64,000 bases of DNA from the NCBI RefSeq assembly GCF_029626175.1, contig NZ_JARUBM010000002.1, positions 1,550,001 through 1,614,000 of the forward strand, in the 5' to 3' direction. Below the pieces are notes generated by a model. That model was not told the origin of the DNA. It was given only the letters and a program-made list of their open reading frames with translations, and did not search any database. The position numbers and the translations under genes were made by a program. Positions 49,026 to 57,871 of the stretch are shown piece by piece. Position 1 is the first letter of the stretch. Each line of letters begins with the position of its first letter. The stretch comes from Micromonospora sp. WMMD1082 (GTDB taxonomy: Bacteria > Actinomycetota > Actinomycetes > Mycobacteriales > Micromonosporaceae).

Positions 49026-49911
49026 CCCGTACCCCCTGCTCACGGGCGGCTTCGGCGGCGGCCAGCACCGCCACGACCTCGCGGCCGAAGCGTACGTCGC
49101 AGCGGTGGTCCCGGGTGCCGGCGTCGATCTCCGCCAGCAACTGGTCGATCGCCACCCCGAACGCCGTCGCCGGGCTCCCGCTCCCGTTCGGGAGCGTCTC
49201 GATGCCGTTCTCGCCGTAGAACACGCACTCCGCGGCGACCGACGCGGGCGGGGCGTCCAGGGTCAGCGACACCGTGCTGGTCGCGCCGTCGGCGTGGCTG
49301 AGCAGCAGGTGCACCAGACCGCCCGGGCCGTCGGTGGCCGCCACCCGGGTCACCCGACCGAGCACCGGCAGCAGGACCGCCAGGGCGTGCGGGCCGATGT
49401 CCCACAGCGCGCCGTGCTCCCGGCGCCACGGCGACTGGGCGTACGGGCTGCCGGGCTGGAAGATCGAGGCGAACCGGACCACGTTGGCGGTGTGCCACCC
49501 CCCGGCCGCGGCGGTCGCCGCGATGAAGCCGGCGACGTCCGGCTGGTAGCGGCCGGTGAAGAAGACCACCGACGCCACGCCCGACCCGGCCACGGCATCG
49601 ACCACCCGGTCGGCGTCGGCGACGGTCAGCGCGAGCGGCTTGTCCAGCAGCAGGTGGCGGCCGGCGGTGGCGGCCCGGACCGCGATCTCCACCTGGATGT
49701 CCGGTGGCAGGGCCACCGCGACCGCGTCGCACGCCTCGATCAGCGCGTCGATGTCGTCGAAGGCCGGCACGCCGTAGCGGGTGGCCAGCGCCGCGGCCCG
49801 TTCCGGGTTCCGCCCCCACACGCCGACCAGTTCCGCTCTCGGGTGCGCTTCGAGCGCCGCCGCGTGCGTCTCCGCCGCCCAGTGGCCGGTGCCGAACAAC
49901 CCGAACCGCAT
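49018..49911 (-). CDS. Gfo/Idh/MocA-family oxidoreductase
   Basis: A 297-residue dehydrogenase. MRFGLFGTGHWAAETHAAAL is the nucleotide-binding start, and DAVAVALPPDIQVEIAVRAA with HLLLDKPLALTVADADRV includes the DKP version of the catalytic Lys motif. HTANVVRFASIFQPGS and ALWDIGPHALAVLLP (His of the active site) belong to the C-terminal domain. It probably oxidises or reduces a sugar or polyol with NAD(P). The ATG at 49911 is chosen since GGAGG lies five bases upstream and it begins the Rossmann strand; the longer frame to 49962 is unlikely. Confidence 0.88.
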   Translation of the reverse strand: MRFGLFGTGHWAAETHAAALEAHPRAELVGVWGRNPERAAALATRYGVPAFDDIDALIEACDAVAVALPPDIQVEIAVRAATAGRHLLLDKPLALTVADADRVVDAVAGSGVASVVFFTGRYQPDVAGFIAATAAAGGWHTANVVRFASIFQPGSPYAQSPWRREHGALWDIGPHALAVLLPVLGRVTRVAATDGPGGLVHLLLSHADGATSTVSLTLDAPPASVAAECVFYGENGIETLPNGSGSPATAFGVAIDQLLAEIDAGTRDHRCDVRFGREVVAVLAAAEAAREQGVRVR

Positions 49912-50061
49912 CGCGTACCTCCGCGTCCTCGCCTGGCCGCGGCGGACCCGCGACAGGTCCACGCTAGTCCCCCGCCCGACGGCCGCCCGGTGCCACCGCC
50001 TCTCTTACTACGAGGGTTAGTAGAGTGGGCCGGTGATCGGAACGAGCACCGGGCGGACCCG

Positions 50062-50460
50062 GTGACCGCCGCCGCGACCGCCACCGGGTCGCCGGCCGAC
50101 GGCGCGCTGGCCGTCGCCGCCATCGTGCTGTCGCTGCTGGTCGCCGGCTGGGCGCTGGTGGCCGCGCTGCGTCACCGGCCGCCGGACCGGGTGCAGCTGG
50201 TCGGGCTGGCCCTGCTGGAGCTGCTGCTGCTCGGGCTGGTGGTGGTGACCGCCGTGGCGCTCGCCGGGGGTGAGCGGCCGGGCGAACCGGGGGCCTTCTT
50301 CGGCTACCTGGTCACCCTGCTCTGCCTGCCGCCGCTGGCCGCGGTGCTGGCCCGGATGGAGCCGACCCGCTGGGGATCGGCGATCGTCTGCGCGGTCTGC
50401 CTGGTGACGCCGGTGGTCGTGGTCCGGCTCCAGCAGACGTGGGAGGTGCTCGGTGGCTGA
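50062..50460 (+). CDS. Small membrane protein
   Basis: A 132-residue protein with four hydrophobic segments: GALAVAAIVLSLLVAGWALV, VGLALLELLLLGLVVVTAVA, FFGYLVTLLCLPPLAAVLA and AIVCAVCLVTPVVVVRLQ. No known family. GTG 50062 is used; a much longer upstream frame is an antisense shadow of the oxidoreductase gene. It overlaps the next gene by 8 bp, so the two are paired. Confidence 0.72.
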   Translation: MTAAATATGSPADGALAVAAIVLSLLVAGWALVAALRHRPPDRVQLVGLALLELLLLGLVVVTAVALAGGERPGEPGAFFGYLVTLLCLPPLAAVLARMEPTRWGSAIVCAVCLVTPVVVVRLQQTWEVLGG

Positions 50461-50863
50461 GGTACGCGCCGACCGGCCGCGGACCAACGCCGGTCCCGGG
50501 CGGCTGCTGATCGCGGTGTACCTGCTCTTCGCGATTGCCGCCACCAGCCGCGCCGGCCTCCAGATCGCCACGAAGTTCGACCAGGCACCGCTGGCGTACC
50601 TGCTCTCCGCGCTCGCCGCGGTGGTCTACATCGTCGCGGCGGTGGGCCTGGCGCGGGCCGGTCATGCGGGTCGCCGCGTCGCCCTGGCCTGCTGCACCGT
50701 GGAGCTGGTCGGCGTGGTCGGCATCGGCGCGTTCAGCCTGGCCCGCCCGGATCTGTTTCCGGACGAGACGGTCTGGTCGGGCTTCGGCAGCGGCTACGGC
50801 TACATCCCGCTTGTGCTCCCCATCCTCGGCCTCGCCTGGCTCTACGGCACCCGCCGGCGGTAA
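50453..50863 (+). CDS. Small integral membrane protein
   Basis: A 136-residue protein with about four membrane segments: LLIAVYLLFAIAATSRAGLQ, LLSALAAVVYIVAAVGLARA, VALACCTVELVGVVGIGAF and IPLVLPILGLAWLYGTRR. FDQAPLAYLLSALAAVVYIV resembles many uncharacterised actinobacterial integral membrane proteins. GTG start; it overlaps the upstream membrane protein gene by 8 bp, suggesting a two-protein unit. Confidence 0.75.
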   Translation: MAEVRADRPRTNAGPGRLLIAVYLLFAIAATSRAGLQIATKFDQAPLAYLLSALAAVVYIVAAVGLARAGHAGRRVALACCTVELVGVVGIGAFSLARPDLFPDETVWSGFGSGYGYIPLVLPILGLAWLYGTRRR

Positions 50864-50875
50864 GCAGGGGCCCCG

Positions 50876-51634
50876 TCAGTCCCGAGGGCCACCCGCGACG
50901 TAGACGACCTGGCCGGAGACGAACGACGCGCCCTCGCTGACCAGGAACGAGATGGTGTGGGCCACGTCCTCGGGCCGGCCGACCCGGCGCACCGGGATCT
51001 CCGACTCGGCGTGCTTCTGCAACGCGGCGAAGTCCACCTTCATCCGGGCCGCGGTGGCCGCGGTCATGTCGGTGACGATGAACCCGGGCGCGACCGCGTT
51101 GACGGTCACCCCGAACGGGCCCAGCTCGATGGCGAGGGTCTTGGTGAAGCCCTGCAGGCCGGCCTTGGCGGCGGAGTAGTTGGCCTGGCCCCGGTTGCCC
51201 AGCGCGGAGGTGCTGGAGAGGTTGACGATGCGGCCCCACCCGGCATCGACCATGTGCTTCTGCGCGGCCTGGCTGAACAGGAACGCACCCCGCAGGTGTA
51301 CGCCCAGGACCGCGTCCCAGTCGGCGTCGGTCATCTTGAACAGCAGGTTGTCGCGGAGTACCCCGGCGTTGTTGACCAGCACGGTCGGCGCGCCCAGCTC
51401 GGCGACGACCCGGCCGACGGCGGCCTCCACCTGTGCCCGGTCGGCCACGTCCGCGCCGACGCCGAGCGCCCGGCCCCCGGCCGCCGCGATCGCGTCCACG
51501 GTCTCCTTCGTCGCCGACTCCTCGATGTCGACCACGGCGACGGCCAGCCCGTCGGCGGCCAACCGCTTGGCGGTGGCCGCCCCGATCCCCCGCGCCGCCC
51601 CGGTCACGATGGCGACCCGCTGCCCCTCCGACAT
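50876..51634 (-). CDS. SDR-family oxidoreductase, FabG-like
   Basis: A 252-residue classical short-chain dehydrogenase. The cofactor loop is VTGAARGIGAAT, NNAG lies in TVLVNNAGVLRDNLLFK, the catalytic Ser is in RIVNLSSTSALGNRG, and YSAAK gives Tyr and Lys. VDIEESA after the second strand has an acidic residue, hinting at NAD rather than NADP (inference). It is close to 3-oxoacyl-ACP reductases, but with no fatty-acid genes nearby its substrate is open. The stop lies 13 bp from the end of the convergent membrane protein gene. Confidence 0.9.
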   Translation of the reverse strand: MSEGQRVAIVTGAARGIGAATAKRLAADGLAVAVVDIEESATKETVDAIAAAGGRALGVGADVADRAQVEAAVGRVVAELGAPTVLVNNAGVLRDNLLFKMTDADWDAVLGVHLRGAFLFSQAAQKHMVDAGWGRIVNLSSTSALGNRGQANYSAAKAGLQGFTKTLAIELGPFGVTVNAVAPGFIVTDMTAATAARMKVDFAALQKHAESEIPVRRVGRPEDVAHTISFLVSEGASFVSGQVVYVAGGPRD

Positions 51635-51722
51635 ACCTACCTCCCGGTAACTTCGCTCGACGGCAGGAGCCTAACCCACCCGGGTCGGCGGCGAGGATCA
51701 CCAGCAGCCGGACGACCGGCGG

Positions 51723-53378
51723 TCAGGACGACGACCAGGAGCGGCAGAGCCGGATCCAGCGGTAGCCGTAGCCGGCGACCTTGAGCTTGTCCAGCTTGCC
51801 GACGTCGTCGTAGTTGCGGTCGGCGAGGACGTCGATCGGCAGATCCGCCTCGGCCTGGAGCAGGCTGAGGTCCACCTCGGCGTCGGCGGTGCCGAGGTTG
51901 TGCAGGAAGACCATCGTCCCGGTCGGCCCGTCGGCCCGGTGCGCCAGCACACCCGGGGGCATCGGCACGTCGATGTGGGTGGTGGAGCCGAAGCCGATCT
52001 CCGGGGCCTCCCGCAGCGTCCGGATCATCCGCTCGAACCAGGCCAGCAAGGAGCTGCGGTCCCGACGCTGCAGGTTGACGTTGACCTTCTCGTACCCGAA
52101 CTCGCCCCGGTCGATGACCGGGCGGACCAGCTTCTCCGGCTCCGCGGTGGAGAAGCCGGCGTTGGGGTGCGGGGACCACTGCATCGGGGTACGGATGGCC
52201 TCCCGCCCCGGCAGCGACAGGTCCTCCCCCATGCCGATCTCCTCGCCGTAGCGCAGCACCGGCGTGCCGCGCAGCGAGAACTGCAGCGAGTACGCCAGCT
52301 CGATGCGCCGCCGGTCGTTGTCGAGCATCGGCGCCAGCCGGCGGCGGATGCCCCGGTCGTAGATGCGCATGTCCTCCTCGGGACCGAACTGCTCGTACAC
52401 CTGGTTGCGCTGTTCGGCGGTGAGCCGGGACAGGTCGATCTCGTCGTGGTTGCGCAGGAAGGTGGCCCACTGCCCGCCCTCCGGCAGCGCCGGGGTGTCC
52501 CGCAGCGCCTCGATCACCGGTTCCGGGTCCTGCCGGGCCAGGGCCAGCATCAGCCGGCCGTTGAGCATGAAGTCGAAGAGCATGTGCAGCCGGTTCGCCG
52601 AGCCGCCGCTGTCGCCGAAGAAGGCGGGCAGCTCGTCGGGTTCGACGTTCGCCTCGGCCAGCAGTACGGCGTCGCCGCGCCGCCACTGCACGTGGTGGCG
52701 CAGCTCGGTGAGGAACTCGAAGTCCAGGTCCGGGTTCGGGTCACCGGGCTCGGTGCGCTCGATGATGAACGGCACCGCGTCCATCCGGAAGCCGGCGACA
52801 CCGAGCTGGATCCAGAACGACATGATCTTCTTGATCTCGGTGCGTACCTCGGGGTTGGTGGTGTTGAGGTCCGGCTGGAACTCGTAGAAGCGGTGGTAGT
52901 ACCAGGCCTTCGCGGTGCGGTCGTAGCTCCACGTCTCGTGCTGTTCCCCCGGGAAGACCATGCCCTGGTGCCGGTCGGCCGGCTCCCGGTCGGACCAGAC
53001 GTACCAGTCGCGGTACGGCGAGTCCTTCGACGAGCGGGCGGAGACGAACCACGGGTGCTGGTCGGAGGTGTGGTTCACCACCAGGTCGATGATCACCCGG
53101 ATGCCCCGGTTGCCGGCCTGGTGCAGCAGCTCGGCGAAGTCACCGAGGGTGCCGAACCGGGGGTCGACGTTGTAGAAGTCGGTCACGTCGTACCCGTCGT
53201 CGTCGTTGGGCGACGGGTGGATGGGGTGCAGCCAGAGGCAGGTCACACCGAGCCGGGCCAGGTAGTCCAGCCGGCCGATCAGGCCCCGGATGTCGCCGAC
53301 CCCGTCGCCGTCGGAGTCCGCGAACGTGTCGATGTCGAGGCAGTACACGACGGCCTCGGAGTACCACCTGTCAGACAT
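51723..53378 (-). CDS. GH13 alpha-glucosidase/trehalose-synthase-like enzyme
   Basis: A 551-residue GH13 enzyme. WYSEAVVYCLDIDTFADSDG and DGVGDIRGLIGRLDYLARLG start the barrel. IIDLVVNHTSDQHPWF is region I, VAGFRMDAVPF holds the nucleophile Asp, VLLAEANVEPDE the acid/base Glu, and FLRNHDEIDL the third Asp. The layout and length are near trehalose synthases (maltose-trehalose isomerases). Other GH13 glucosidases are possible. The ATG at 53378 is chosen because it opens with MSDRWYSEAV; upstream frame to 53558 crosses the divergent gene. It faces the DUF1349 gene across 61 bp. Confidence 0.87.
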   Translation of the reverse strand: MSDRWYSEAVVYCLDIDTFADSDGDGVGDIRGLIGRLDYLARLGVTCLWLHPIHPSPNDDDGYDVTDFYNVDPRFGTLGDFAELLHQAGNRGIRVIIDLVVNHTSDQHPWFVSARSSKDSPYRDWYVWSDREPADRHQGMVFPGEQHETWSYDRTAKAWYYHRFYEFQPDLNTTNPEVRTEIKKIMSFWIQLGVAGFRMDAVPFIIERTEPGDPNPDLDFEFLTELRHHVQWRRGDAVLLAEANVEPDELPAFFGDSGGSANRLHMLFDFMLNGRLMLALARQDPEPVIEALRDTPALPEGGQWATFLRNHDEIDLSRLTAEQRNQVYEQFGPEEDMRIYDRGIRRRLAPMLDNDRRRIELAYSLQFSLRGTPVLRYGEEIGMGEDLSLPGREAIRTPMQWSPHPNAGFSTAEPEKLVRPVIDRGEFGYEKVNVNLQRRDRSSLLAWFERMIRTLREAPEIGFGSTTHIDVPMPPGVLAHRADGPTGTMVFLHNLGTADAEVDLSLLQAEADLPIDVLADRNYDDVGKLDKLKVAGYGYRWIRLCRSWSSS

Positions 53379-53439
53379 GCCTGCGTACCTTCTCCCGCGC
53401 GGGAAGGCGGCAAACCCGGCGGCTCGGTACGGTGCCGTG

Positions 53440-54030
53440 ATGCGGAGCATCGAGTGGTCCGAGGGCAGCTGGCACCGGCAGCCGGTACGGGCGGTCGAGG
53501 AGCCCGACGGCGGGCTCAGTGTCGAACCGGGCGCGGGTAGCGACCTGTGGCGGCACACCAGTTACGGCTTCGTGCACGACGACGCCCCGGCGCTGCTCAC
53601 GCCGTTCCCGGCCGGCAGCGCGGTGGAGGTGGACTTCCGGCTCGACTGGACCGAGCAGTTCGACCAGGCCGGCGTGCTGGTCCGGGTGGACGACCGGAAC
53701 TGGGTGAAGGCCGGGGTGGAGGTCAGCGACGGCCAACCCCAGGTCGGTGCGGTGGTCACGCGGGACCTCTCCGACTGGTCGGTGGCGCCGGTCCCCGACT
53801 GGGCCGGCCGGCAGGTGACCGTACGCGTCAGCCGGGCCGGTGACGCGCTGACCGTACGCGCCCGGGTGGCCGCGCAGCCGTGGCGGCTGGTACGGCTCGC
53901 TCCGCTGGCCCCGGAGGCGACGGCATGGGCGGGCCCCTACTGCTGCTCGCCCAGCCGGGGAGGGCTGGTGGTCCGGTTCACCGGCTGGCGGCACGGCCCG
54001 GCCGACGGGGGGCTGCACTCGCCGGAGTGA
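53440..54030 (+). CDS. DUF1349 family protein
   Basis: A 196-residue beta-sandwich protein. GAGSDLWRHTSYGFVHDDAP, FRLDWTEQFDQAGVLVRVDD, NWVKAGVEVSDGQPQVGAVV and WAGPYCCSPSRGGLVVRF are the usual blocks of DUF1349, a lectin-like fold related to concanavalin-type domains. It is often a cytosolic, uncharacterised protein. ATG at 53440, directly after an in-frame GTG. It diverges from the GH13 gene, so carbohydrate binding is a reasonable guess. Confidence 0.82.
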   Translation: MRSIEWSEGSWHRQPVRAVEEPDGGLSVEPGAGSDLWRHTSYGFVHDDAPALLTPFPAGSAVEVDFRLDWTEQFDQAGVLVRVDDRNWVKAGVEVSDGQPQVGAVVTRDLSDWSVAPVPDWAGRQVTVRVSRAGDALTVRARVAAQPWRLVRLAPLAPEATAWAGPYCCSPSRGGLVVRFTGWRHGPADGGLHSPE

Positions 54031-54107
54031 GGATGCCCAGCTCCCGGTGTGCGAACCCGCTCCGCGGGTAGGTGGGTCATGCACGCCGATCCCGCGGAGG
54101 CATCGCC

Positions 54108-54776
54108 ATGGCGCTCGCCCAGGACGTCGATCCCGGCCAACTCGGCGGGCTGACCGGCTGGGTGGCCGGGGTGATCGAGGCCAGCGGTGCGGTGGGGGTG
54201 GCGCTGCTGGTCGCCCTGGAGAGCATCATCCCGCCCATTCCCAGCGAGATCGTCCTGGCGATGGCCGGGTACCTGGCCGGCGAGGGTCGGTTCAACGTGG
54301 CCCTGGTGACCGTCGCGGCCACCGCCGGCTCGGTGCTCGGCGCGCTGGTCCTCTACTGGCTCGGTGCCGTCGTCGGCGAGGACCGGCTCAAGCGCTGGCT
54401 CGACCGGCTGCCCCTGGTCGACCTCGACGACCTGGAGAAGGCCGACCGGTGGTTCGAGCGGTACGGCCGCTGGGCGGTGTTCTTCGGCCGGATGGTGCCG
54501 GTGGTGCGCAGCCTGGTGTCGGTGCCGGCGGGGGCGAACCGGATGCCGCTGGTCGAGTTCGTCACGCTCACCACGCTGGGCAGCGGCATCTGGAACGGGC
54601 TCTTCATCGGCCTCGGCTACGCCCTCGGTTCACGGTGGGACCGGATCGACCGCTACAGCTCCTGGTTCGACTACGCCATCCTCACCCTCCTGGCCCTCAT
54701 GATCGCCTCCTGGGCCATCAAGAAACACCGCCGCCGCCGCTCCCGCTCCCAGCCCCGCCCCCGCGCCCACCCCTGA
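54108..54776 (+). CDS. DedA-family membrane protein
   Basis: A 222-residue DedA/VTT-family protein. VGVALLVALESIIPPIPSEI and VLAMAGYLAGEG hold the conserved Glu-Pro-Pro-Ser-Glu motif. FFGRMVPVVRSLVSVPAGAN is the second re-entrant motif with the key Arg residues. Hydrophobic segments follow to IKKHRRRRSRSQ, a basic tail. DedA proteins flip undecaprenyl phosphate or phospholipids and support membrane homeostasis. GGAGG lies seven bases before ATG 54108. Confidence 0.9.
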   Translation: MALAQDVDPGQLGGLTGWVAGVIEASGAVGVALLVALESIIPPIPSEIVLAMAGYLAGEGRFNVALVTVAATAGSVLGALVLYWLGAVVGEDRLKRWLDRLPLVDLDDLEKADRWFERYGRWAVFFGRMVPVVRSLVSVPAGANRMPLVEFVTLTTLGSGIWNGLFIGLGYALGSRWDRIDRYSSWFDYAILTLLALMIASWAIKKHRRRRSRSQPRPRAHP

Positions 54777-54784
54777 TCGCCCGC

Positions 54785-54841
54785 TGATCATGAAGTTGTT
54801 GTCGCGACACGCCGGGCCGGTCGACAACAACTTCATGATCA
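54785..54841. repeat. 20-bp perfect inverted repeat between convergent genes
   Basis: TGATCATGAAGTTGTTGTCG (54785-54804) pairs exactly with CGACAACAACTTCATGATCA (54822-54841) across a 17-base loop. It starts 9 bp past the DedA stop and ends 17 bp before the stop of the convergent chitinase gene. It is AT-richer than everything around it. It can serve as a bidirectional terminator, and its form (long exact arms) fits a dispersed repeat family. Confidence 0.75.
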
Positions 54842-54857
54842 ACGCGGACGACGTGGG

Positions 54858-56252
54858 TTACGGGAGGGTGCGGAGGTGGGGGGAGACGGTGCGGGCGAAG
54901 GCGTTGTTGTGGGTGACGTCCCAGTTGATCGACCAGGTCATTGCGCCACGCAGGCCGGGGTAGGTGCGCGGGGGGCGGAAGCTGCCGCAGTTGGTGCCCC
55001 GGGTGAGGCAGTCCAGCGCGGCGTTGACCACGCTGGGCGCGACGATGCCGCCGCCGGCCGCGCCGGGACCGGCCGGTAGGCCGAGGCCGACCTGGTCGGG
55101 CCGCAGGCCGGCCTCCAACTGGATGCAGGCCAGCGCGACGATGAAGTTGACCGTCCCCTGGGCGTACGCCGCGTTGTTGTCGCAGCCGAGCATCGCCCCG
55201 GAGTTGTAGAACTGGGTGTTCACCACGGTCAGGATGTCCTTGATGTCCAGCGCCAGCTTGAAGTAGCTGCCGGCCGGGTTCTGCATGTCGATGGTCTGCG
55301 GCGCCATCGCGACGATCAGGCCGCTGCCCACCCTCGACCGCAGCGACCGCAGCGCCTGCGCCATGTAGGTCGGGTTCAGCCCGTTCTCCAGGTCGACGTC
55401 CACCCCGTCGAAGCCGTAGCGCTGGATCAGCGCGTACACGCTGTCGGCGAAGGCCACCGCGGAGGCGGCGTCGTTCACCGCGACCCGGCCGGTCTCACCG
55501 CCCACCGAGATGATCACCTTCTTGCCCCGGCTCTGCAGCGTCCGCACGTCGGCGGAGAAGTCGGCGTCGGTGTAGCCGCCGAGGGAGGCGGCCAGTCCGG
55601 GGTCGACGGCGAAGGCGACCGCGCCGGGGGTGCTGGTGGCGTCGGCGAAGGCGACCGCGACCAGGTCGTACTCGGTGGGCACGTCGCGCAGCCGCAGTTC
55701 GACGGCCGGGTTGTCGAAGTTGTGCCAGTACCCGGTCAGGATGTGCTTCGGCAACCCGGTGACCGGCGGCGGGGTCGTCGGGGGCGGCGTCGTCGGAGGT
55801 GGGGTCGTCGGGGGCGGGGTCGTGGGCGGCGGCGTGGTCGGGGGCGGGGTGGTGCCGCCACCGCAGGCCGCGCCGTTGATCTGGCAGTTCGCCGGTACGC
55901 CGGCACCACTGCCCACGAAGCCGAAGGAGACGGCGGCGCCCGGGCCGAGGGTGCCGTTCCAGGCGCGGTTGGTGAAGGTGTACCGCTGGCCGCTGGTGGT
56001 CAGCAGCGCGTCCCAGTAGGTGCCGATCGTGGTGCCGGCGGGCAGGTCGAAGGCGAGACTCCAGCCGTCGACCGTGGCGCCACCCTCGTTGGTGATCGTG
56101 TACTTCCCCTCCCAGCCCGAGCCCCAGTCGGACGTCTTGACGAAGCTGGCGGTGACCCCGGCGGCGTACGCGGCCGGAGCCAGCCAGACCGCGCCGAGCG
56201 CGGCGGCCAGCGTGCCGACCACCGACAGCACCAGGGTTCTGGACCGTTTCAT
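54858..56252 (-). CDS. Secreted GH18 chitinase with CBM2 domain
   Basis: A 464-residue exported enzyme. A signal peptide (MKRSRTLVLSVVGTLAAALG, cleaved near AYAAG) is followed by a CBM2 module (SFVKTSDWGSGWEGKYTITN, RAWNGTLGPGAAVSFGFVGS). A linker of six PPPTT-like units then leads to the GH18 barrel: HILTGYWHNFDNPAVEL, KKVIISVGGETG and YGFDGVDVDLENG, which holds DxxDxDxE with the catalytic Glu. It hydrolyses chitin outside the cell. The ATG at 56252 begins the signal peptide; the frame is open further upstream but gives no sensible N-terminus. Confidence 0.93.
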   Translation of the reverse strand: MKRSRTLVLSVVGTLAAALGAVWLAPAAYAAGVTASFVKTSDWGSGWEGKYTITNEGGATVDGWSLAFDLPAGTTIGTYWDALLTTSGQRYTFTNRAWNGTLGPGAAVSFGFVGSGAGVPANCQINGAACGGGTTPPPTTPPPTTPPPTTPPPTTPPPTTPPPVTGLPKHILTGYWHNFDNPAVELRLRDVPTEYDLVAVAFADATSTPGAVAFAVDPGLAASLGGYTDADFSADVRTLQSRGKKVIISVGGETGRVAVNDAASAVAFADSVYALIQRYGFDGVDVDLENGLNPTYMAQALRSLRSRVGSGLIVAMAPQTIDMQNPAGSYFKLALDIKDILTVVNTQFYNSGAMLGCDNNAAYAQGTVNFIVALACIQLEAGLRPDQVGLGLPAGPGAAGGGIVAPSVVNAALDCLTRGTNCGSFRPPRTYPGLRGAMTWSINWDVTHNNAFARTVSPHLRTLP

Positions 56253-56353
56253 GGGATCCTCCAGACCGGACAAAAATCCATGGACGTCAACCTGGCGCCT
56301 ATTATTAAGACTGTTAACTGTTTCTGTCCAGAGCTGGGCGAGGGTTGTCGACA

Positions 56354-56391
56354 GGGCCCCCTGCGCCACCGGAGGCGTTGACAGGGGGCCC
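56354..56391 (-). terminator. Hairpin after GH16 gene
   Basis: GGGCCCCCTG pairs exactly with CAGGGGGCCC over an 18-base gap, 12 bp past the GH16 stop on the minus strand. It separates the GH16 and chitinase genes. Between it and the chitinase start lies an AT-rich patch (TATTATTAAGACTGTTAACT) that may hold the chitinase promoter. Confidence 0.55.
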
Positions 56392-56402
56392 CTCCTTGCA
56401 CT

Positions 56403-57827
56403 TCAGCGGCGGAACTGGAACCAGTTGACGTTGACGAAGTCGTTGGGCTGGCCGCTGTTGAAGGTGAGGTAGACGGTCTGCCGGCCGGTCACCGACGAGA
56501 CGTTGCCCGGCACCGATCGCCAGCTCTGCCAGCCGCCGGTGTTGGCGATGGCGAAGCTGCCGAGCACCGTGCCGGTCGGGCTGCCCACCCGCACCTCGAC
56601 CAGGCCGCTCACCCCGGCCGCCGCGCCGGAGGCGACCCGCGCCACGAAGTCACGCGGCCCGCTGGAGCCGAACTCGACGTTGTCGAAGCGGACCCAGTCG
56701 CCGTTGCGCAGCGCGCCGATGTTCTGCCCGCCCTCGGAGCACGCCTCGACGATCACGCCGTTCTGCGCGTTGAACGACTCGGCCTGGATGGTCGCGTACG
56801 CGTCCCGCACCCCGCCCGGCGGCGGCGTGGTCGGTGGCGGAGTGGTCGGCGGCGGGGTGCTGCCGCCACCCCGGCTGTAGACGGCCACGTAGTCGACCAG
56901 CATCGGCCGGCCGGGCACGGTCGCCGAGGTCGGGGTGGCGCTGCCGGCCACCCCGTTCGGGAAGGCCCCACCCATCGCCACGTTGAGCAGCAGGAAGTAG
57001 CCGGCGTGGCTGGTCATCTGCGACCAGTACGGCTCACCGACCCGGGACTGGCTCACCGTGTGGTAGAGCTGCCCGTCCACGTACCAGCGCAGTTGCTGCG
57101 GGCTGACCGAGGCGTCCCACTCGAAGCGGTAGGTGTGGAACGCCGACTGGCAGGTGCTGCCGGGGCAGGACCGCGAGGCGCCGATGCCGTTGTGCTCGTC
57201 GCACGGGCCGCCGGGGGCGACGCCGCAGTGCAGCACGCCCCACACCGTGTTGAGCCCGTTGACGTTCTCCATCACGTCGAACTCGCCGATGCTCGGCCAG
57301 TTGTGGTAGTTGCCCCGGTACGGCGAGCCGAGCGCCCAGAACGCCGGCCAGTAGCCCAGGGCGGCGGCACCGGTGACGTTGGGCACCTGGAGCCGGCCCT
57401 CGATGGCCAGCACCCCGCCGGCCGGGGCCTTGAAGTTGCTCCGGACGGTCTCGATGCGGGCCGAGGTCCAGCGGCCGGCGCTGTCGCGCAACGGGGTGAT
57501 CCGCAGGTTGCCGGCGCCGTCGTGGCTGATGTTGGCGGTGCTGTTGGTGTACGTCTGGATCTCGCCGGTGCCCCAGTTGGGCGGGCCGCCCGGGTAGCTG
57601 GTGCCGGTGTCGATGATCCAGTTGCTGGCCGACGGCAGGGTGCCGGCGGCGCCGGTGAAGTCGTCGCTCCACACCAGGCTCCAGCCGGCCGGTGGTGGCG
57701 GCACGGCCGCGTCGGCGGTCGTGGTGAGCCCGGCAAGGGTGGTGGCGGTGGCGGTGAGCAGGGCCAACGCCAGCGCCAGCCGGCGTCTCGTGGGCGGGGC
57801 GGCGGCGGCCGCCGGGGCAGGTGTCAT
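56403..57827 (-). CDS. Secreted GH16 beta-1,3-glucanase with CBM6
   Basis: A 474-residue exported enzyme. After the signal peptide (RRRLALALALLTATATTLAG to TADAA) the GH16 jelly-roll shows WSLVWSDDFTGAAGTLPSAS, YWPAFWALGSPYRGNYHNWP and SIGEFDVMENVNG, which holds the catalytic ExDxxE. After a short PPPTTP linker a CBM6 follows (ATIQAESFNAQNGVIVEACS, IGALRNGDWVRFDNVEF, VYLTFNSGQPNDFVNVNWFQ). It should cut laminarin-like beta-glucan outside the cell. The ATG at 57827 is used. A LacI-type palindrome lies 31 bp upstream of the start. Confidence 0.93.
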   Translation of the reverse strand: MTPAPAAAAAPPTRRRLALALALLTATATTLAGLTTTADAAVPPPPAGWSLVWSDDFTGAAGTLPSASNWIIDTGTSYPGGPPNWGTGEIQTYTNSTANISHDGAGNLRITPLRDSAGRWTSARIETVRSNFKAPAGGVLAIEGRLQVPNVTGAAALGYWPAFWALGSPYRGNYHNWPSIGEFDVMENVNGLNTVWGVLHCGVAPGGPCDEHNGIGASRSCPGSTCQSAFHTYRFEWDASVSPQQLRWYVDGQLYHTVSQSRVGEPYWSQMTSHAGYFLLLNVAMGGAFPNGVAGSATPTSATVPGRPMLVDYVAVYSRGGGSTPPPTTPPPTTPPPGGVRDAYATIQAESFNAQNGVIVEACSEGGQNIGALRNGDWVRFDNVEFGSSGPRDFVARVASGAAAGVSGLVEVRVGSPTGTVLGSFAIANTGGWQSWRSVPGNVSSVTGRQTVYLTFNSGQPNDFVNVNWFQFRR

Positions 57828-57857
57828 GGGACGTGCCTCTCTGCGTGGGACGGGGTG

Positions 57858-57871
57858 AGAGAGCGCTCTCT
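57858..57871. promoter_or_regulatory. LacI-type operator upstream of GH16 gene
   Basis: AGAGAGCGCTCTCT is a perfect 14-bp palindrome centred on GCGC, 31 bp before the GH16 start. Actinobacterial LacI-family sugar regulators (for example CebR/BglR-like) bind GAGCGCTC-centred sites. Induction by glucan breakdown products is inference; no LacI gene is nearby. Confidence 0.65.

Noticed and set aside
49105..50061. Upstream extension of the small membrane protein
   Set aside because: This part is antisense to the Gfo/Idh/MocA gene and lacks membrane segments.
55770..55855. Tandem repeat array as CRISPR or regulatory repeat
   Set aside because: It encodes the PPPTT linker of the chitinase; units are in frame and there are no spacers.
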